The notes under the pieces: generated by a model | What the model was told of the DNA's origin: nothing | What the model saw: only the letters and a program-made list of their open reading frames with translations | The model's database searches: none | Shown here: positions 16,624-24,975 of the stretch, piece after piece | Position numbering within the stretch: position 1 is the first letter of the stretch | Layout: each line of letters opens with the position of its first letter | Position numbers and translations under genes: made by a program | Assembly: GCF_001570725.1 (NCBI RefSeq) | Contig: NZ_BCNV01000004.1 | Coordinates: 158,534 to 222,533 of the forward strand | Source: Paenibacillus amylolyticus | GTDB lineage: Bacteria; Bacillota; Bacilli; Paenibacillales; Paenibacillaceae | Reading direction: 5' to 3' | DNA length: 64,000 nucleotides

Positions 16624-17970
16624 ATGTCATCCCTGGATCCTGTTTTGCTCAGCCGTATACTGACCGGTCTTACCCTGTTTGTACACATCATTTTTGCCTC
16701 CATCGGTGTAGGTGTTCCCCTCATGATTGCCTTGGCCGAGTGGCGAGGACTGCGAACCAATGATATACATTACACCCTGTTGGCACGCCGTTGGGCGCGA
16801 GGTTTTGTCATCACCGTTGCCGTTGGCGTCGTTACAGGTACCTCAATCGGATTACAGCTCAGCCTGCTGTGGCCGATGTTTATGCGGGTCGCGGGACAGG
16901 CGATAGCTCTGCCGCTGTTTATGGAGACGTTTGCCTTTTTTATCGAGGCGATCTTTCTTGGGATTTACCTCTATACGTGGGATCGTTTCAAAAAGAAATA
17001 TACGCATATGCTGCTGTTGATTCCGGTAGCTCTCGGCTCATCTGCATCTGCGATATTCATTACAACGGTAAATTCCTTCATGAACCAGCCTCAGGGATTC
17101 ACCCTGATTAATGGCATCATGAAGGATATCCATCCAATTGCTGCGATGTTGAATCCGGCAACGCCAACTAAAGTGTCCCATGTACTTGCCTCCTCATACA
17201 CCCTGAGTGCAGGTATTCTTGCGGGGATCGCTGCCTTCAGTTTGCTCCGGGGACGAGACCATGTGTATTACAAAAAAGCACTGAAACTCACGACGGTGTC
17301 TGCGCTCGTATTTGCGATCAGCACCGTCATGATTGGAGACTCCTCCGGTAAATTTCTGGCGAAGTATCAGCCGGAGAAGCTGGCTGCCGCAGAATGGCAT
17401 TTCAAAACAATGAAGAAGGCACCGCTCCTCTATGGCGGAATTCTGGATGAGAATAATGAAGTGAAATATGCCATTGAGATTCCGTATGCTCTTAGCATTT
17501 TGGCAGGTAATCGTCCAGATACGGAAGTGAAAGGTCTTGAAGAATATCCTGCGGATCTGAGGCCACCACTGTCTATTCACTATATGTTCGATCTGAAGGT
17601 CACAACCGGCGTGATCATCCTGATGATTCCTGTGCTCTATGTACTGCGTCGATGGTTGCCAGGTCGTAAGCCGTATCCCAAATGGCTGCTGCTCGGCATT
17701 GTCTTGCTGGGACCTCTCGCCATGATTGCCATTGAGCTGGGGTGGATGTTCGCCGAAGTTGGCAGGCAGCCTTGGATTTTACGTGGGTATATGAAGGTGG
17801 CGGAAGCGGCTACGACGTCAACTTCGGTAGGATGGATGCTGGTGTTGTTCATCTTGCTGTATCTGATTCTGTGTTTCTCGTGCATTCGGGTGCTCAGCAA
17901 GCTGTTCCGTAATAAGGAAGCAGAGAAGGAACTGGAGACGCTGGGGCTTGAAGGAGGGATCGTGCATTGA
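16624..17970 (+). CDS. Cytochrome bd-type quinol oxidase subunit I (YthA/CydA family)
   Basis: 448 aa, about nine helices. It oxidises membrane quinol and reduces oxygen to water. Haem and proton-path residues fall close to the E. coli CydA pattern: His21, Glu101 and Glu108 in METFAFFIEAIF, His186 in SHVLASSY, and Met321 in HYMFDLKV as candidate b558 ligand. The quinol-binding loop has Lys252 and Glu257 in QPEKLAAAEW. GRQPW at about 380 is also typical. The protein is shorter than E. coli CydA because the Q-loop insert is absent, as in cyanide-insensitive/YthA-type enzymes. The next gene starts inside its stop (TTGA). Confidence 0.93.
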   Translation: MSSLDPVLLSRILTGLTLFVHIIFASIGVGVPLMIALAEWRGLRTNDIHYTLLARRWARGFVITVAVGVVTGTSIGLQLSLLWPMFMRVAGQAIALPLFMETFAFFIEAIFLGIYLYTWDRFKKKYTHMLLLIPVALGSSASAIFITTVNSFMNQPQGFTLINGIMKDIHPIAAMLNPATPTKVSHVLASSYTLSAGILAGIAAFSLLRGRDHVYYKKALKLTTVSALVFAISTVMIGDSSGKFLAKYQPEKLAAAEWHFKTMKKAPLLYGGILDENNEVKYAIEIPYALSILAGNRPDTEVKGLEEYPADLRPPLSIHYMFDLKVTTGVIILMIPVLYVLRRWLPGRKPYPKWLLLGIVLLGPLAMIAIELGWMFAEVGRQPWILRGYMKVAEAATTSTSVGWMLVLFILLYLILCFSCIRVLSKLFRNKEAEKELETLGLEGGIVH

Positions 17971-19001
17971 GTTTCGAAATTGCAGGCATCGCGATACTGT
18001 GGACATTTTTATTCGGTTACTTGATCGTCGCTTCGATTGATTTCGGTGCTGGTTTTTTCAGCTTTTACAGCATCTTAACCGGTCACGAGAACAAAATTCA
18101 TAACATCATTCAGCGCTACCTGTCTCCCGTGTGGGAAGTGACGAATGTGTTTCTGATCTTTTTTGTGGTCGGACTGGTCGGATTTTATCCGGACAGCGCT
18201 TTTTATTACGGGACGGCTTTGCTGGTTCCAGGTTCCCTTGCCATTGTACTGCTTGCCATCCGGGGTGTGTATTACGCTTACAATACCTATGGCAACCATG
18301 GGAAGAACAGCCGGATCTACATGGCATTGTACGGAGCGACGGGATTGCTGATCCCAGCGGTGTTCTCTACCATTTTGGCGATATCCGAAGGTGAGATCAT
18401 TGAGCAGATGGGCGATCAGGTGTTTTTTCGATGGCGTGAATTTTTGACGAATCCCTATACCTGGTCGGTTGTTTTGCTTGCTCTGGTTAGTGTGCTGTAT
18501 ATCTCGGCGATGTTTCTTACCTACTATGCGAAGCGGGCGGCGGATGAGCCTGCCTTTGAGGTGCTTCGAGAGTATGCGCTGCTCTGGAGCTTGCCCACTA
18601 TTTTCGCGAGCTTTCTGGCTTTTCTGCAGATTAACAAACAGAATCCCGCACACTTTGAGCAGATGGTGAATATTTCATGGATGTTCATTGCTTCGTTTAT
18701 ATGTTTTGTCATTGCGGTGTCGCTGGTATGGAAACGCAAATATCTGGGCTGGTGTTTTATCGCTGTCATGCTTCAGTTTGCCTTTGCCTGGTATGGTTAT
18801 GGACGATCTCACTTGCCGTATATCCTATATCCTTACATTAATATTTACGACAGTTTTACGAATCGTACGATGGGGATTGCGCTGATTACGGCGTTCAGCT
18901 TGGGGCTGCTCGTGCTGATTCCTTCGCTTGTGCTGATTATGAAGCTGTTCCTGTTTGATGCCAATTATGTACGCGGTAATTCTGGTAAAAAGAAAGGATG
19001 A
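17967..19001 (+). CDS. Cytochrome bd-type quinol oxidase subunit II (YthB/CydB family)
   Basis: 344 aa, about eight to nine membrane helices. The N-terminus (FLFGYLIVASIDFGAGFF) matches the CydB family, where this segment starts helix 1. It partners subunit I structurally. It starts with TTG overlapping the stop of subunit I by four bases, and its own stop overlaps the next ATG. Both overlaps indicate translational coupling and an equimolar complex. Membrane protein of the respiratory chain. Confidence 0.92.
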   Translation: MSFEIAGIAILWTFLFGYLIVASIDFGAGFFSFYSILTGHENKIHNIIQRYLSPVWEVTNVFLIFFVVGLVGFYPDSAFYYGTALLVPGSLAIVLLAIRGVYYAYNTYGNHGKNSRIYMALYGATGLLIPAVFSTILAISEGEIIEQMGDQVFFRWREFLTNPYTWSVVLLALVSVLYISAMFLTYYAKRAADEPAFEVLREYALLWSLPTIFASFLAFLQINKQNPAHFEQMVNISWMFIASFICFVIAVSLVWKRKYLGWCFIAVMLQFAFAWYGYGRSHLPYILYPYINIYDSFTNRTMGIALITAFSLGLLVLIPSLVLIMKLFLFDANYVRGNSGKKKG

Positions 19002-19207
19002 GTCTGTTCATGCTGCTGAACATGTTCTTACTCATGTCTCCCTTGCTGCATTCACTATCTACTGAGGGAGTCACGGGGATACCTGGTATAACCGGATTGA
19101 GCTTTTTTGAGACATTCACCATTATGTACGCCCCACCACTCATTATTGTGGCTGCGATTGCCTTTCTGTTCGTGTATCTGGCCGTATGCAAAAATCCGCA
19201 GGATTGA
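18998..19207 (+). CDS. 69-aa membrane protein coupled to the bd oxidase genes
   Basis: Its ATG overlaps the subunit II stop (ATGA). The 69-residue product has two hydrophobic segments (about 3-18 and 42-63) around a Gly/Thr-rich link (STEGVTGIPGITG). Position and coupling suggest a small accessory subunit of the oxidase or a factor for its assembly. No named family was recognised. Confidence 0.7.
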   Translation: MSLFMLLNMFLLMSPLLHSLSTEGVTGIPGITGLSFFETFTIMYAPPLIIVAAIAFLFVYLAVCKNPQD

Positions 19208-19277
19208 TTGGCTGGTACGTGCATTCCCATTTGGGGTAATCTGTTGTTAAGAAATAGGAAGGGAGGAGGGCCCTTTC

Positions 19278-20324
19278 ATGCCTAAAATCCGTTATAACAA
19301 CATTGATAATGTAAGTACGGACAAAACGCTGAAGGAATTCAAGCAATGGAGGGAGCAACGGCGCAACAAAGTGAAGGACTATTCCTACACCGTGCCCAAA
19401 CACCCACCTGAACTGGATTATCTGCATGCCAACCGGGATGACACGAGTATTACCTGGATTGGTCACTCCACGTTTTTCATTCAATATTATGGATTGAACA
19501 TCGTGACTGACCCGGTGTGGGCCGAAAAAATGGGATTTCAACGAAGGCTCGGTGCCCCCGGCATTCCGATTCAGGACATTCCACCTTTGGATGTCATTCT
19601 AATATCCCATTCCCACTATGATCATCTGCATCTGGCTTCCTTGCGTAAGCTGATTACAGCCAAGACGTTGCTGATCGTACCCGATGGTCTGAAGCGCAAA
19701 ATGATCCGAAAAGGATTCCATCGATGCCAGGAGATGAAATGGTGGGATCATATGACACTTGGCGGAGTCAAAATAACTTTTGTTCCGGCACAGCACTGGA
19801 CGCGCCGAACGCTGTTCGACACCAATACATCCCATTGGGGCGGTTATGTGTTGGAACCGAATCATCCGGCGACGACTTCAGCAGCGGAAAGTGCTGCAAC
19901 AGCGAGTGGTCAGGATGAATCATCAACGGAATCAGGGAAGAACGAAAAAGCCAAAGCATCTGACGGCCCGCCTGTGTTGTATTTTGTGGGTGATACAGGT
20001 TACTTCCAGGGATTCAAAACGATTGGAGAGCGCTTTGACATCGGTGTTACCCTGATGCCTATCGGTGCCTACGATCCGGAATGGTTCATGACTTCTCAGC
20101 ATGTGACACCTGAAGAAGCGTTGCAAGGATTCGTTGAATCCGGTTCCCAGCTCATGGTGCCGATGCATTACGGCACATTTAAGCTGGCGGATGATACGCC
20201 CAAGGAAGCATTGGATCGGCTGGAAGTCGAACGTGAGCGGCTTGGCATCGGTAAAGAGCGAATTCGGGTGTTGGGTCATGGCGAAACGCTTCGTATTCAC
20301 CACGAAAATGGTAAACAGGACTAA
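19278..20324 (+). CDS. MBL-fold hydrolase, NAPE-PLD/UlaG-like
   Basis: 348 aa. The metal site HSHYDH is at 111-116, with further ligands in AQHWT, VGDTGYF and PMHYGTFK. The N-terminal ITWIGHSTFFIQYYGLNIVTDPV matches the NAPE-PLD-like (beta-lactamase superfamily 2) group, which hydrolyses phosphodiester or related bonds. The actual substrate is unknown. Odd feature: residues about 197-233 form a low-complexity Ser/Ala/Glu/Gln insert that interrupts the fold between YVLEPNH and PPVLYFVGD. SD gggaggaggg is before the ATG. It is followed by a terminator. Confidence 0.88.
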   Translation: MPKIRYNNIDNVSTDKTLKEFKQWREQRRNKVKDYSYTVPKHPPELDYLHANRDDTSITWIGHSTFFIQYYGLNIVTDPVWAEKMGFQRRLGAPGIPIQDIPPLDVILISHSHYDHLHLASLRKLITAKTLLIVPDGLKRKMIRKGFHRCQEMKWWDHMTLGGVKITFVPAQHWTRRTLFDTNTSHWGGYVLEPNHPATTSAAESAATASGQDESSTESGKNEKAKASDGPPVLYFVGDTGYFQGFKTIGERFDIGVTLMPIGAYDPEWFMTSQHVTPEEALQGFVESGSQLMVPMHYGTFKLADDTPKEALDRLEVERERLGIGKERIRVLGHGETLRIHHENGKQD

Positions 20325-20397
20325 CAAAAGTGATCCAAATATGTTAATGTAGGGGTATACCCGCATGAACAGTATATTTACCAAATCTTTAATAAGT

Positions 20398-20432
20398 AAA
20401 AAGCGGCCAATTTTCGAATTTGCCGCTTTTTT
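20398..20432 (+). terminator. Terminator after the MBL hydrolase gene
   Basis: AAAAAGCGGC and GCCGCTTTTTT flank an A/T-rich inner stem with a TTCG loop; six T follow. Confidence 0.85.
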
Positions 20433-20539
20433 GTGTTATAATATGGTGCCAGAATAGGCATCGGGATATTGAATCCATGATTTACGCAACTTGCTATTCA
20501 TGCAGTATGCAGATTAACCAATAAAGGATGGTATGCTTA

Positions 20540-22165
20540 ATGATCAGTACAAGCGGCATCACGCTCCGCTACGGAAAACGTGCACTTTTTGAAGATGTAA
20601 ATATCAAATTCACGCCAGGAAACTGTTACGGCCTGATCGGCGCCAACGGAGCCGGCAAATCAACATTCTTGAAAATTTTGTCCGGTGAAATTGAATCAAA
20701 CTCGGGAGAGGTGCACATCACCCCGGGCGAACGTATGGCCGTTTTGAAGCAAAACCACTTTGAATATGACGAGTATCCGGTTCTCGAAACCGTAATTATG
20801 GGCCATAGTCGTCTCTATGCCATTATGAAAGAAAAAGATACGCTGTATGCCAAAGCGGATTTCACTGAAGAAGATGGCCTGCGTGCAGGTGAGCTTGAAG
20901 GTGAATTTGCCGAGTTGAACGGCTGGGATGCTGAGCCGGATGCAGCAGCACTCCTGATCGGTCTGGGTATCGACCGTGACATGCACGATAAGAAAATGAA
21001 TGAACTGAGTGGTAACGAAAAAGTTCGTGTCCTGCTTGCTCAAGCATTGTTTGGTCGTCCAAACAACCTGTTGCTCGATGAGCCTACCAACCACTTGGAT
21101 CTCGAATCCATTCAATGGCTTGAGAACTTCTTGATGGACTATGAAGGTACAGTTATTGTGGTATCCCATGACCGTCACTTCCTGAACAAAGTATGTACGC
21201 ACATTGCGGATATTGACTTTGGTAAAATCCAGCTGTACGTAGGTAACTATGACTTCTGGTACGAGTCCAGCCAATTGGCACTTGCATTGCAACGTGATGC
21301 CAACAAGAAAAAAGAAGAGAAGATTAAAGAGCTTCAAGCCTTTATTCAACGTTTCTCGGCGAATGCCTCGAAATCAAAGCAGGCGACTTCCCGGAAGAAA
21401 CAACTCGACAAAATTACGCTGGATGACCTTCGTCCATCGAACCGTAAATATCCGTTTATCAACTTCAAACCTGAGCGTGAAGCCGGTAAACAATTGTTGA
21501 CCGTAGATCGCATCAGCAAATCCATTGATGGTGTAAACATGCTGAATGATATCAGCTTTGTCGTGAACAAAGGGGATAAAATCGCATTTGTTGGCCCGAA
21601 CGGGAATGCTAAGTCACTGTTGTTTGATATTCTTATGGGTGAAACGGAATTGGATAGCGGCGAATACACTTGGGGCGTAACAACAACTCAAGCTTATTTC
21701 CCGAAAGACAACTCCAAGTATTTTGACGGTGTAGACATGACTCTCGTGGATTGGCTCCGTCAATATTCCAAAGATCAGGATGAAACGTATCTGCGTGGAT
21801 TCTTGGGACGTATGCTGTTCTCTGGTGAGGAATCCTTGAAAAAGGCAAGTGTACTCTCCGGGGGCGAGAAAGTTCGCTGTATGCTGGCGAAAATGATGCA
21901 GACTGGTGCTAACGCATTGATTCTGGATGAGCCTACGAACCACTTGGATCTCGAATCCATTACAGCGCTGAACAATGGCATGATTGATTTTGATGGCACA
22001 ATGCTGTTTACATCCCATGACCATCAGTTCATCCAAACGATTGCTAACCGGATTATCGAAATTACGCCGAATGGCATCATTGATCGCCAAATGAGCTATG
22101 ACGAATATCTGGAAAGTGATGAAATCAAAGAACTGCGTAATAAAATGTATCCGGTAGAAGCTTAA
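20540..22165 (+). CDS. ABC-F family ATPase (YkpA/YbiT-like)
   Basis: 541 aa from the ATG at 20540. This start is chosen over 20528 because the SD aaaggatgg ends 9 nt before it. Two ABC ATPase domains are fused without membrane segments, the ABC-F layout. Domain 1 has Walker A GANGAGKST, signature LSGNEKVR and Walker B LLLDEPTNHLDL; domain 2 has GPNGNAKS, LSGGEKVR and LILDEPTNHLDL. The Lys-rich linker (about 245-310) would contact the ribosome. ABC-F proteins act on stalled or starting ribosomes. The second Walker A has Ala where Gly is usual, which may lower ATP turnover. It is monocistronic with strong terminators on both sides. Confidence 0.93.
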   Translation: MISTSGITLRYGKRALFEDVNIKFTPGNCYGLIGANGAGKSTFLKILSGEIESNSGEVHITPGERMAVLKQNHFEYDEYPVLETVIMGHSRLYAIMKEKDTLYAKADFTEEDGLRAGELEGEFAELNGWDAEPDAAALLIGLGIDRDMHDKKMNELSGNEKVRVLLAQALFGRPNNLLLDEPTNHLDLESIQWLENFLMDYEGTVIVVSHDRHFLNKVCTHIADIDFGKIQLYVGNYDFWYESSQLALALQRDANKKKEEKIKELQAFIQRFSANASKSKQATSRKKQLDKITLDDLRPSNRKYPFINFKPEREAGKQLLTVDRISKSIDGVNMLNDISFVVNKGDKIAFVGPNGNAKSLLFDILMGETELDSGEYTWGVTTTQAYFPKDNSKYFDGVDMTLVDWLRQYSKDQDETYLRGFLGRMLFSGEESLKKASVLSGGEKVRCMLAKMMQTGANALILDEPTNHLDLESITALNNGMIDFDGTMLFTSHDHQFIQTIANRIIEITPNGIIDRQMSYDEYLESDEIKELRNKMYPVEA

Positions 22166-22207
22166 AATAAGTCTGATCTACAGGTACATTATGTACAGGA
22201 ACACAAA

Positions 22208-22248
22208 AGAACCGCAAGCCTCTCTGAAGAGGGCTTGCGGTTCTTTTT
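22208..22248. terminator. Strong terminator between convergent genes
   Basis: AGAACCGCAAGCC pairs perfectly with GGCTTGCGGTTCT, loop about 11 nt, then five T. It lies between the ABC-F gene and the convergent small gene. Confidence 0.9.
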
Positions 22249-22281
22249 GCAATCCAATGGCTTTCTCTGAGGCTCTAAGAC

Positions 22282-22470
22282 CTAAGATCCACCAGTACGG
22301 CGACGTTGGTTGTTAGGTTTCTTGTTGTTTTGACTCTTCATCGCTTTAGGTCCGCCTTCAAAGTAGGCGCTGGATTGGTTACCGGAATTTGCTTGTTCTT
22401 TCTTTTGCGCCAGCTTCTGGCGTATAGCATCCTGCAAACTGACCTTTTTCGGTTCGTTATTTTCGCTCAT
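22282..22470 (-). CDS. Small basic hypothetical protein (62 aa)
   Basis: The start at 22470 is chosen because an SD (gggaggg) lies 7-8 nt upstream; the longer frame has no SD. The product is hydrophilic and Lys/Gln/Asn-rich (SLQDAIRQKLAQKKEQ) with an Arg-rich tail (NNQRRRTGGS), probably disordered and possibly nucleic-acid binding. No family recognised. An upstream CCGTCC-N5-GGACGG hairpin (22503-22519) lies in its leader. Confidence 0.75.
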   Translation of the reverse strand: MSENNEPKKVSLQDAIRQKLAQKKEQANSGNQSSAYFEGGPKAMKSQNNKKPNNQRRRTGGS

Positions 22471-22539
22471 CGTTATTTCCCTCCCGGTCTTACAGTAAGC
22501 CGTCCAGATTGGACGGGATGTACCTATTTTATACGTTTT

Positions 22540-22740
22540 ACAAAAGCCCCACAAGGGCAACCTGATAAAATGCTCAAATCCTTTGATTTGAGCCAGGCCA
22601 ACATTCTTTCTCATCGCCTACAGCCCTGCCGTCTGGCAACTTTGTTTCGGCTTGCCTACAGCAATGCAGCCTGGCAACACTGTTTCTGTAGACCCACACG
22701 CTCCGCATTTGGTAACATGGAAAAACCGTAATACGAAACG
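22540..22740 (+). promoter_or_regulatory. Structured leader of the CDF exporter gene with repeated GGCAAC motifs
   Basis: This gene-free region has a perfect 9-bp hairpin (22572-22593, GCTCAAATC / GATTTGAGC), GGCAAC at three places and GGCCAAC once. It also has an imperfect direct repeat of about 34 nt beginning CCTACAGC (22616 and 22656). This looks like a folded RNA leader and could be a metal-sensing element for the exporter downstream. No riboswitch class could be assigned from reading alone. Confidence 0.45.
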
Positions 22741-22760
22741 TTAAAGGAGTGTCGCCCGGT

Positions 22761-23648
22761 TTGAACGCTTATGAAGAAATACGAAAAGGGGAGCGAGGGG
22801 CTTGGGTTAGCATCGTAGCCTATCTCGTCTTGTCCGCCTTTAAGCTGATCTGTGGATATTTATTTGCTTCCAGCGCATTGTTGGCGGATGGTTTTAATAA
22901 CCTTACGGACATTGTGGCGTCCGTTGCTGTACTGATCGGGCTTCGGATCTCCCAGAAGCCACCTGATTCGGATCATGCTTATGGTCATTTTAGAGCGGAA
23001 ACTGTTGCTGCCTTGGTAGCTTCATTTATTATGGCTATGGTTGGTCTGCAAGTATTGGTTGAAGCCGTTCGTTCTTGGTATGAAGGCGCCTTTGTTGCTC
23101 CGAATCTGTGGGCGGCAGCGGTGGCTGTGGTCTGTGCGGTCGTGATGTTAGGCGTATATCGTTACAATCACCGACTGGCTAAACAAATTAACAGTCAGGC
23201 ACTGATGGCTGCGGCCAAAGATAATCGTTCGGATGCATGGGTCAGTATAGGCGCTGCAGTTGGGATTATAGGTGCGCAGTTCGGACTTCCTTGGCTGGAT
23301 AAAGTAGCTGCGATTGCTGTAGGATTGTTGATCTGCAAGACGGCTTGGGAGATTTTCCGTGATTCAACTCATCGTCTTACGGATGGATTTGATCAGAAGG
23401 AACTGACGGATCTTAGATCCTCCGTGGCTCGGGTTCCCGGCGTTGAGATGATCAAGGATGTGAAGGCACGTGTGCATGGCAGTCATGTACTTGTGGATGT
23501 GGTGATTGAAGTGGACGGAGGCCTAAGCCTGATAGAAGGCCATCAGATCTGTGACCGAGTGGAAGAGCGGTTGAAGCGATCGCATAACATCATGCATGTG
23601 CATGTACATGTGGAACCGAAGATGGATGAGGTCACGGGAAACCCTTGA
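22761..23648 (+). CDS. Cation diffusion facilitator (CDF) metal exporter
   Basis: About 295 aa. The start is taken as TTG 22761, since the SD aaaggag (22743-22749) lies 11 nt upstream; an earlier GTG overlaps that SD. Six helices carry the transport-site aspartates in ADGFNNLTD and AKDNRSDAW, followed by the cytoplasmic ferredoxin-like domain (about 205-285, VHGSHVLVDVVIEVDG, ending in HVHVHVEP). CDF proteins export divalent metals (Zn, Fe, Mn, Co) in exchange for protons; FieF/MntE-like is my closest impression. The structured leader hints at metal control. Confidence 0.9.
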   Translation: MNAYEEIRKGERGAWVSIVAYLVLSAFKLICGYLFASSALLADGFNNLTDIVASVAVLIGLRISQKPPDSDHAYGHFRAETVAALVASFIMAMVGLQVLVEAVRSWYEGAFVAPNLWAAAVAVVCAVVMLGVYRYNHRLAKQINSQALMAAAKDNRSDAWVSIGAAVGIIGAQFGLPWLDKVAAIAVGLLICKTAWEIFRDSTHRLTDGFDQKELTDLRSSVARVPGVEMIKDVKARVHGSHVLVDVVIEVDGGLSLIEGHQICDRVEERLKRSHNIMHVHVHVEPKMDEVTGNP

Positions 23649-23674
23649 ACAGGGCGTGAACATGTTGGAAAATC

Positions 23675-23711
23675 AAAAGAGGACAGCCGCATAATGCGCG
23701 CTGTCCTCTTT
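23675..23711. terminator. Bidirectional terminator
   Basis: AAAAGAGGACAGC pairs with GCTGTCCTCTTT; it serves the CDF gene and the convergent secreted-protein gene. Confidence 0.85.
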
Positions 23712-23738
23712 ACTTATCGTTAGAACGATTATACGATA

Positions 23739-24218
23739 TTATTGAATGGCAACGTGGATCCACGCTTTGCCTTTCCACGTGTATACTTGCACCCACTCGC
23801 CACCGTCGAATCCGTCAACGACTTCACCTGTTGTGTCGATGACTTGGGAGCTCAGTGCACCGATTGGTTTACCGTTAGGTGCATCATAGAACCAAGTGCG
23901 CTCAAGCAAGTTCAGCAACATCGTCGGTACCAGTACTTCATCGCCTGGTTTTACAACTGGTTCGTCAAACAACTTATCTGTTGTAGGAGACGGATTATTA
24001 CCATTAGTACTGTAGGTAGCACCTGTTACTGTCTCAGTAGTACCTTCCACTGTTTCAACAGCAGGTTTGTTCACTTCAACAGCCGGAGTTGTTGTCGTTG
24101 TAGCTTCTGTTCCTGTTTCCGGAGTCACTGTTCCAGTAACCGCTTCCTCAGCACCAGCAGCGGCAGCCATCGAACCCATCAACGTTAATGCAGCGGCAAA
24201 ACTTACGATTTTTTTCAT
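23739..24218 (-). CDS. Secreted protein with Thr-rich linker and C-terminal SH3-like domain
   Basis: 159 aa. The signal peptide at 1-23 ends in an AAAGAEE site. A Thr/Val/Glu-rich low-complexity region (25-85) leads to a small domain (about 90-159; PTMLLNLLERTWFYDAPNGKPIGALS and GGEWVQVYTWKGKAWIHV) that reads like a bacterial SH3 fold, usually a wall- or peptide-binding module. Exported, function unknown. SD gaggagg. The - strand promoter is probably the extended -10 TGTTATAAT at 24299-24307. Confidence 0.82.
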   Translation of the reverse strand: MKKIVSFAAALTLMGSMAAAAGAEEAVTGTVTPETGTEATTTTTPAVEVNKPAVETVEGTTETVTGATYSTNGNNPSPTTDKLFDEPVVKPGDEVLVPTMLLNLLERTWFYDAPNGKPIGALSSQVIDTTGEVVDGFDGGEWVQVYTWKGKAWIHVAIQ

Positions 24219-24298
24219 TTGTAATTCCTCCTCGGTTTGTTATGTAATTTGTTGTCCTGTGTTAAAAGTAACCAAGCGAGCTACCCTATGAATCACAA

Positions 24299-24307
24299 AT
24301 TATAACA
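24299..24307 (-). promoter_or_regulatory. Extended -10 promoter element for the secreted SH3-like gene
   Basis: On the - strand the sequence reads TGTTATAAT, a perfect extended -10, about 80 bp before the gene; a matching -35 is weak. The rest of the 24219-24590 gap shows no gene. Confidence 0.5.
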
Positions 24308-24509
24308 ATATTTTCTTGCATTCTCCAGTGTCAACTGGCGCATATGTGGGTATATAGCAAGCCTGTAAATATCATACTTCGGTGGGATAAAACCGGGTTG
24401 GCTATCTCAAAAAAGTCCTGTTTTTAGCGATTCAGTGGGCGAGCGGATTGGAATAAAGCGGGAGGGAGTGCAATACATAATATAGAAAAGTTGACCTATG
24501 CCTGAACGC

Positions 24510-24549
24510 ACAAAAGCCAATCGGCTTGGTAGCACGATCGGCTTTTGTA
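24510..24549 (-). terminator. Terminator of the DUF1328 gene
   Basis: ACAAAAGCC(AATCG) and (CGATC)GGCTTTTGT form the stem, with T-rich sequence on the - strand side. Confidence 0.75.
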
Positions 24550-24590
24550 TGTATTCCTTATTCAGCATTCAGTCATAACAGAGACTGAGG

Positions 24591-24755
24591 TTATCGCATT
24601 CGGCTGCGTCCCGTAATAAGGGAGATTACGAACAGTACTACAAAGATGAAGAAGAGTACTTTAGCGATTGAAGCAGCTGCTTCAACAATACCGAAGAATC
24701 CGAAAATACCTGCTACCAGTGCAATAATTAGAAATAATACAGACCATTTCAACAT
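24591..24755 (-). CDS. DUF1328 (YtjA-family) small membrane protein
   Basis: 54 aa with two hydrophobic helices. It starts MLKWSVLFLIIALVAGIFG and ends ITGRSRMR, the standard DUF1328 pattern with the FGIVEAAASIAK turn. Family members are small inner-membrane proteins, often stress-induced, of unknown activity. SD aaagga is upstream. A SigB-like promoter (GTTTCA-N14-GGTTAA) lies on its strand about 75 bp upstream, which fits stress control. Confidence 0.88.
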   Translation of the reverse strand: MLKWSVLFLIIALVAGIFGFFGIVEAAASIAKVLFFIFVVLFVISLITGRSRMR

Positions 24756-24827
24756 GAGGTTTCATCCTTTCGTTTACTTTATTGTGGAGTGAGTTGTGTT
24801 CACCTCACCGCCTTGTGTAGTCTAACT

Positions 24828-24853
24828 TTAACCGGGGGTTATCCGGTTGAAAC
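24828..24853 (-). promoter_or_regulatory. SigB-like promoter for the DUF1328 gene
   Basis: On the - strand GTTTCA, 14 nt, GGTTAA; one base away from GGGTAA in the -10. It is divergent from another SigB-like site 50 bp away. Confidence 0.55.
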
Positions 24854-24902
24854 ATTGGTTTTTTTTCCAAACGCGGGCATAGTTGAAGTAAACTGTTATT
24901 TT

Positions 24903-24928
24903 GTTTCGTCCGGGAAATCGCCGGGTAA
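24903..24928 (+). promoter_or_regulatory. SigB-like promoter for the DUF948 gene
   Basis: GTTTCG, 14 nt, GGGTAA; close to the B. subtilis SigB consensus GTTTAA-N12-14-GGGTAT. Located 48 bp before the DUF948 ATG. Confidence 0.65.
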
Positions 24929-24975
24929 CTATAGCAATAACAAACTGATGCACATATGGAAAGAGAGGTTCTTCT

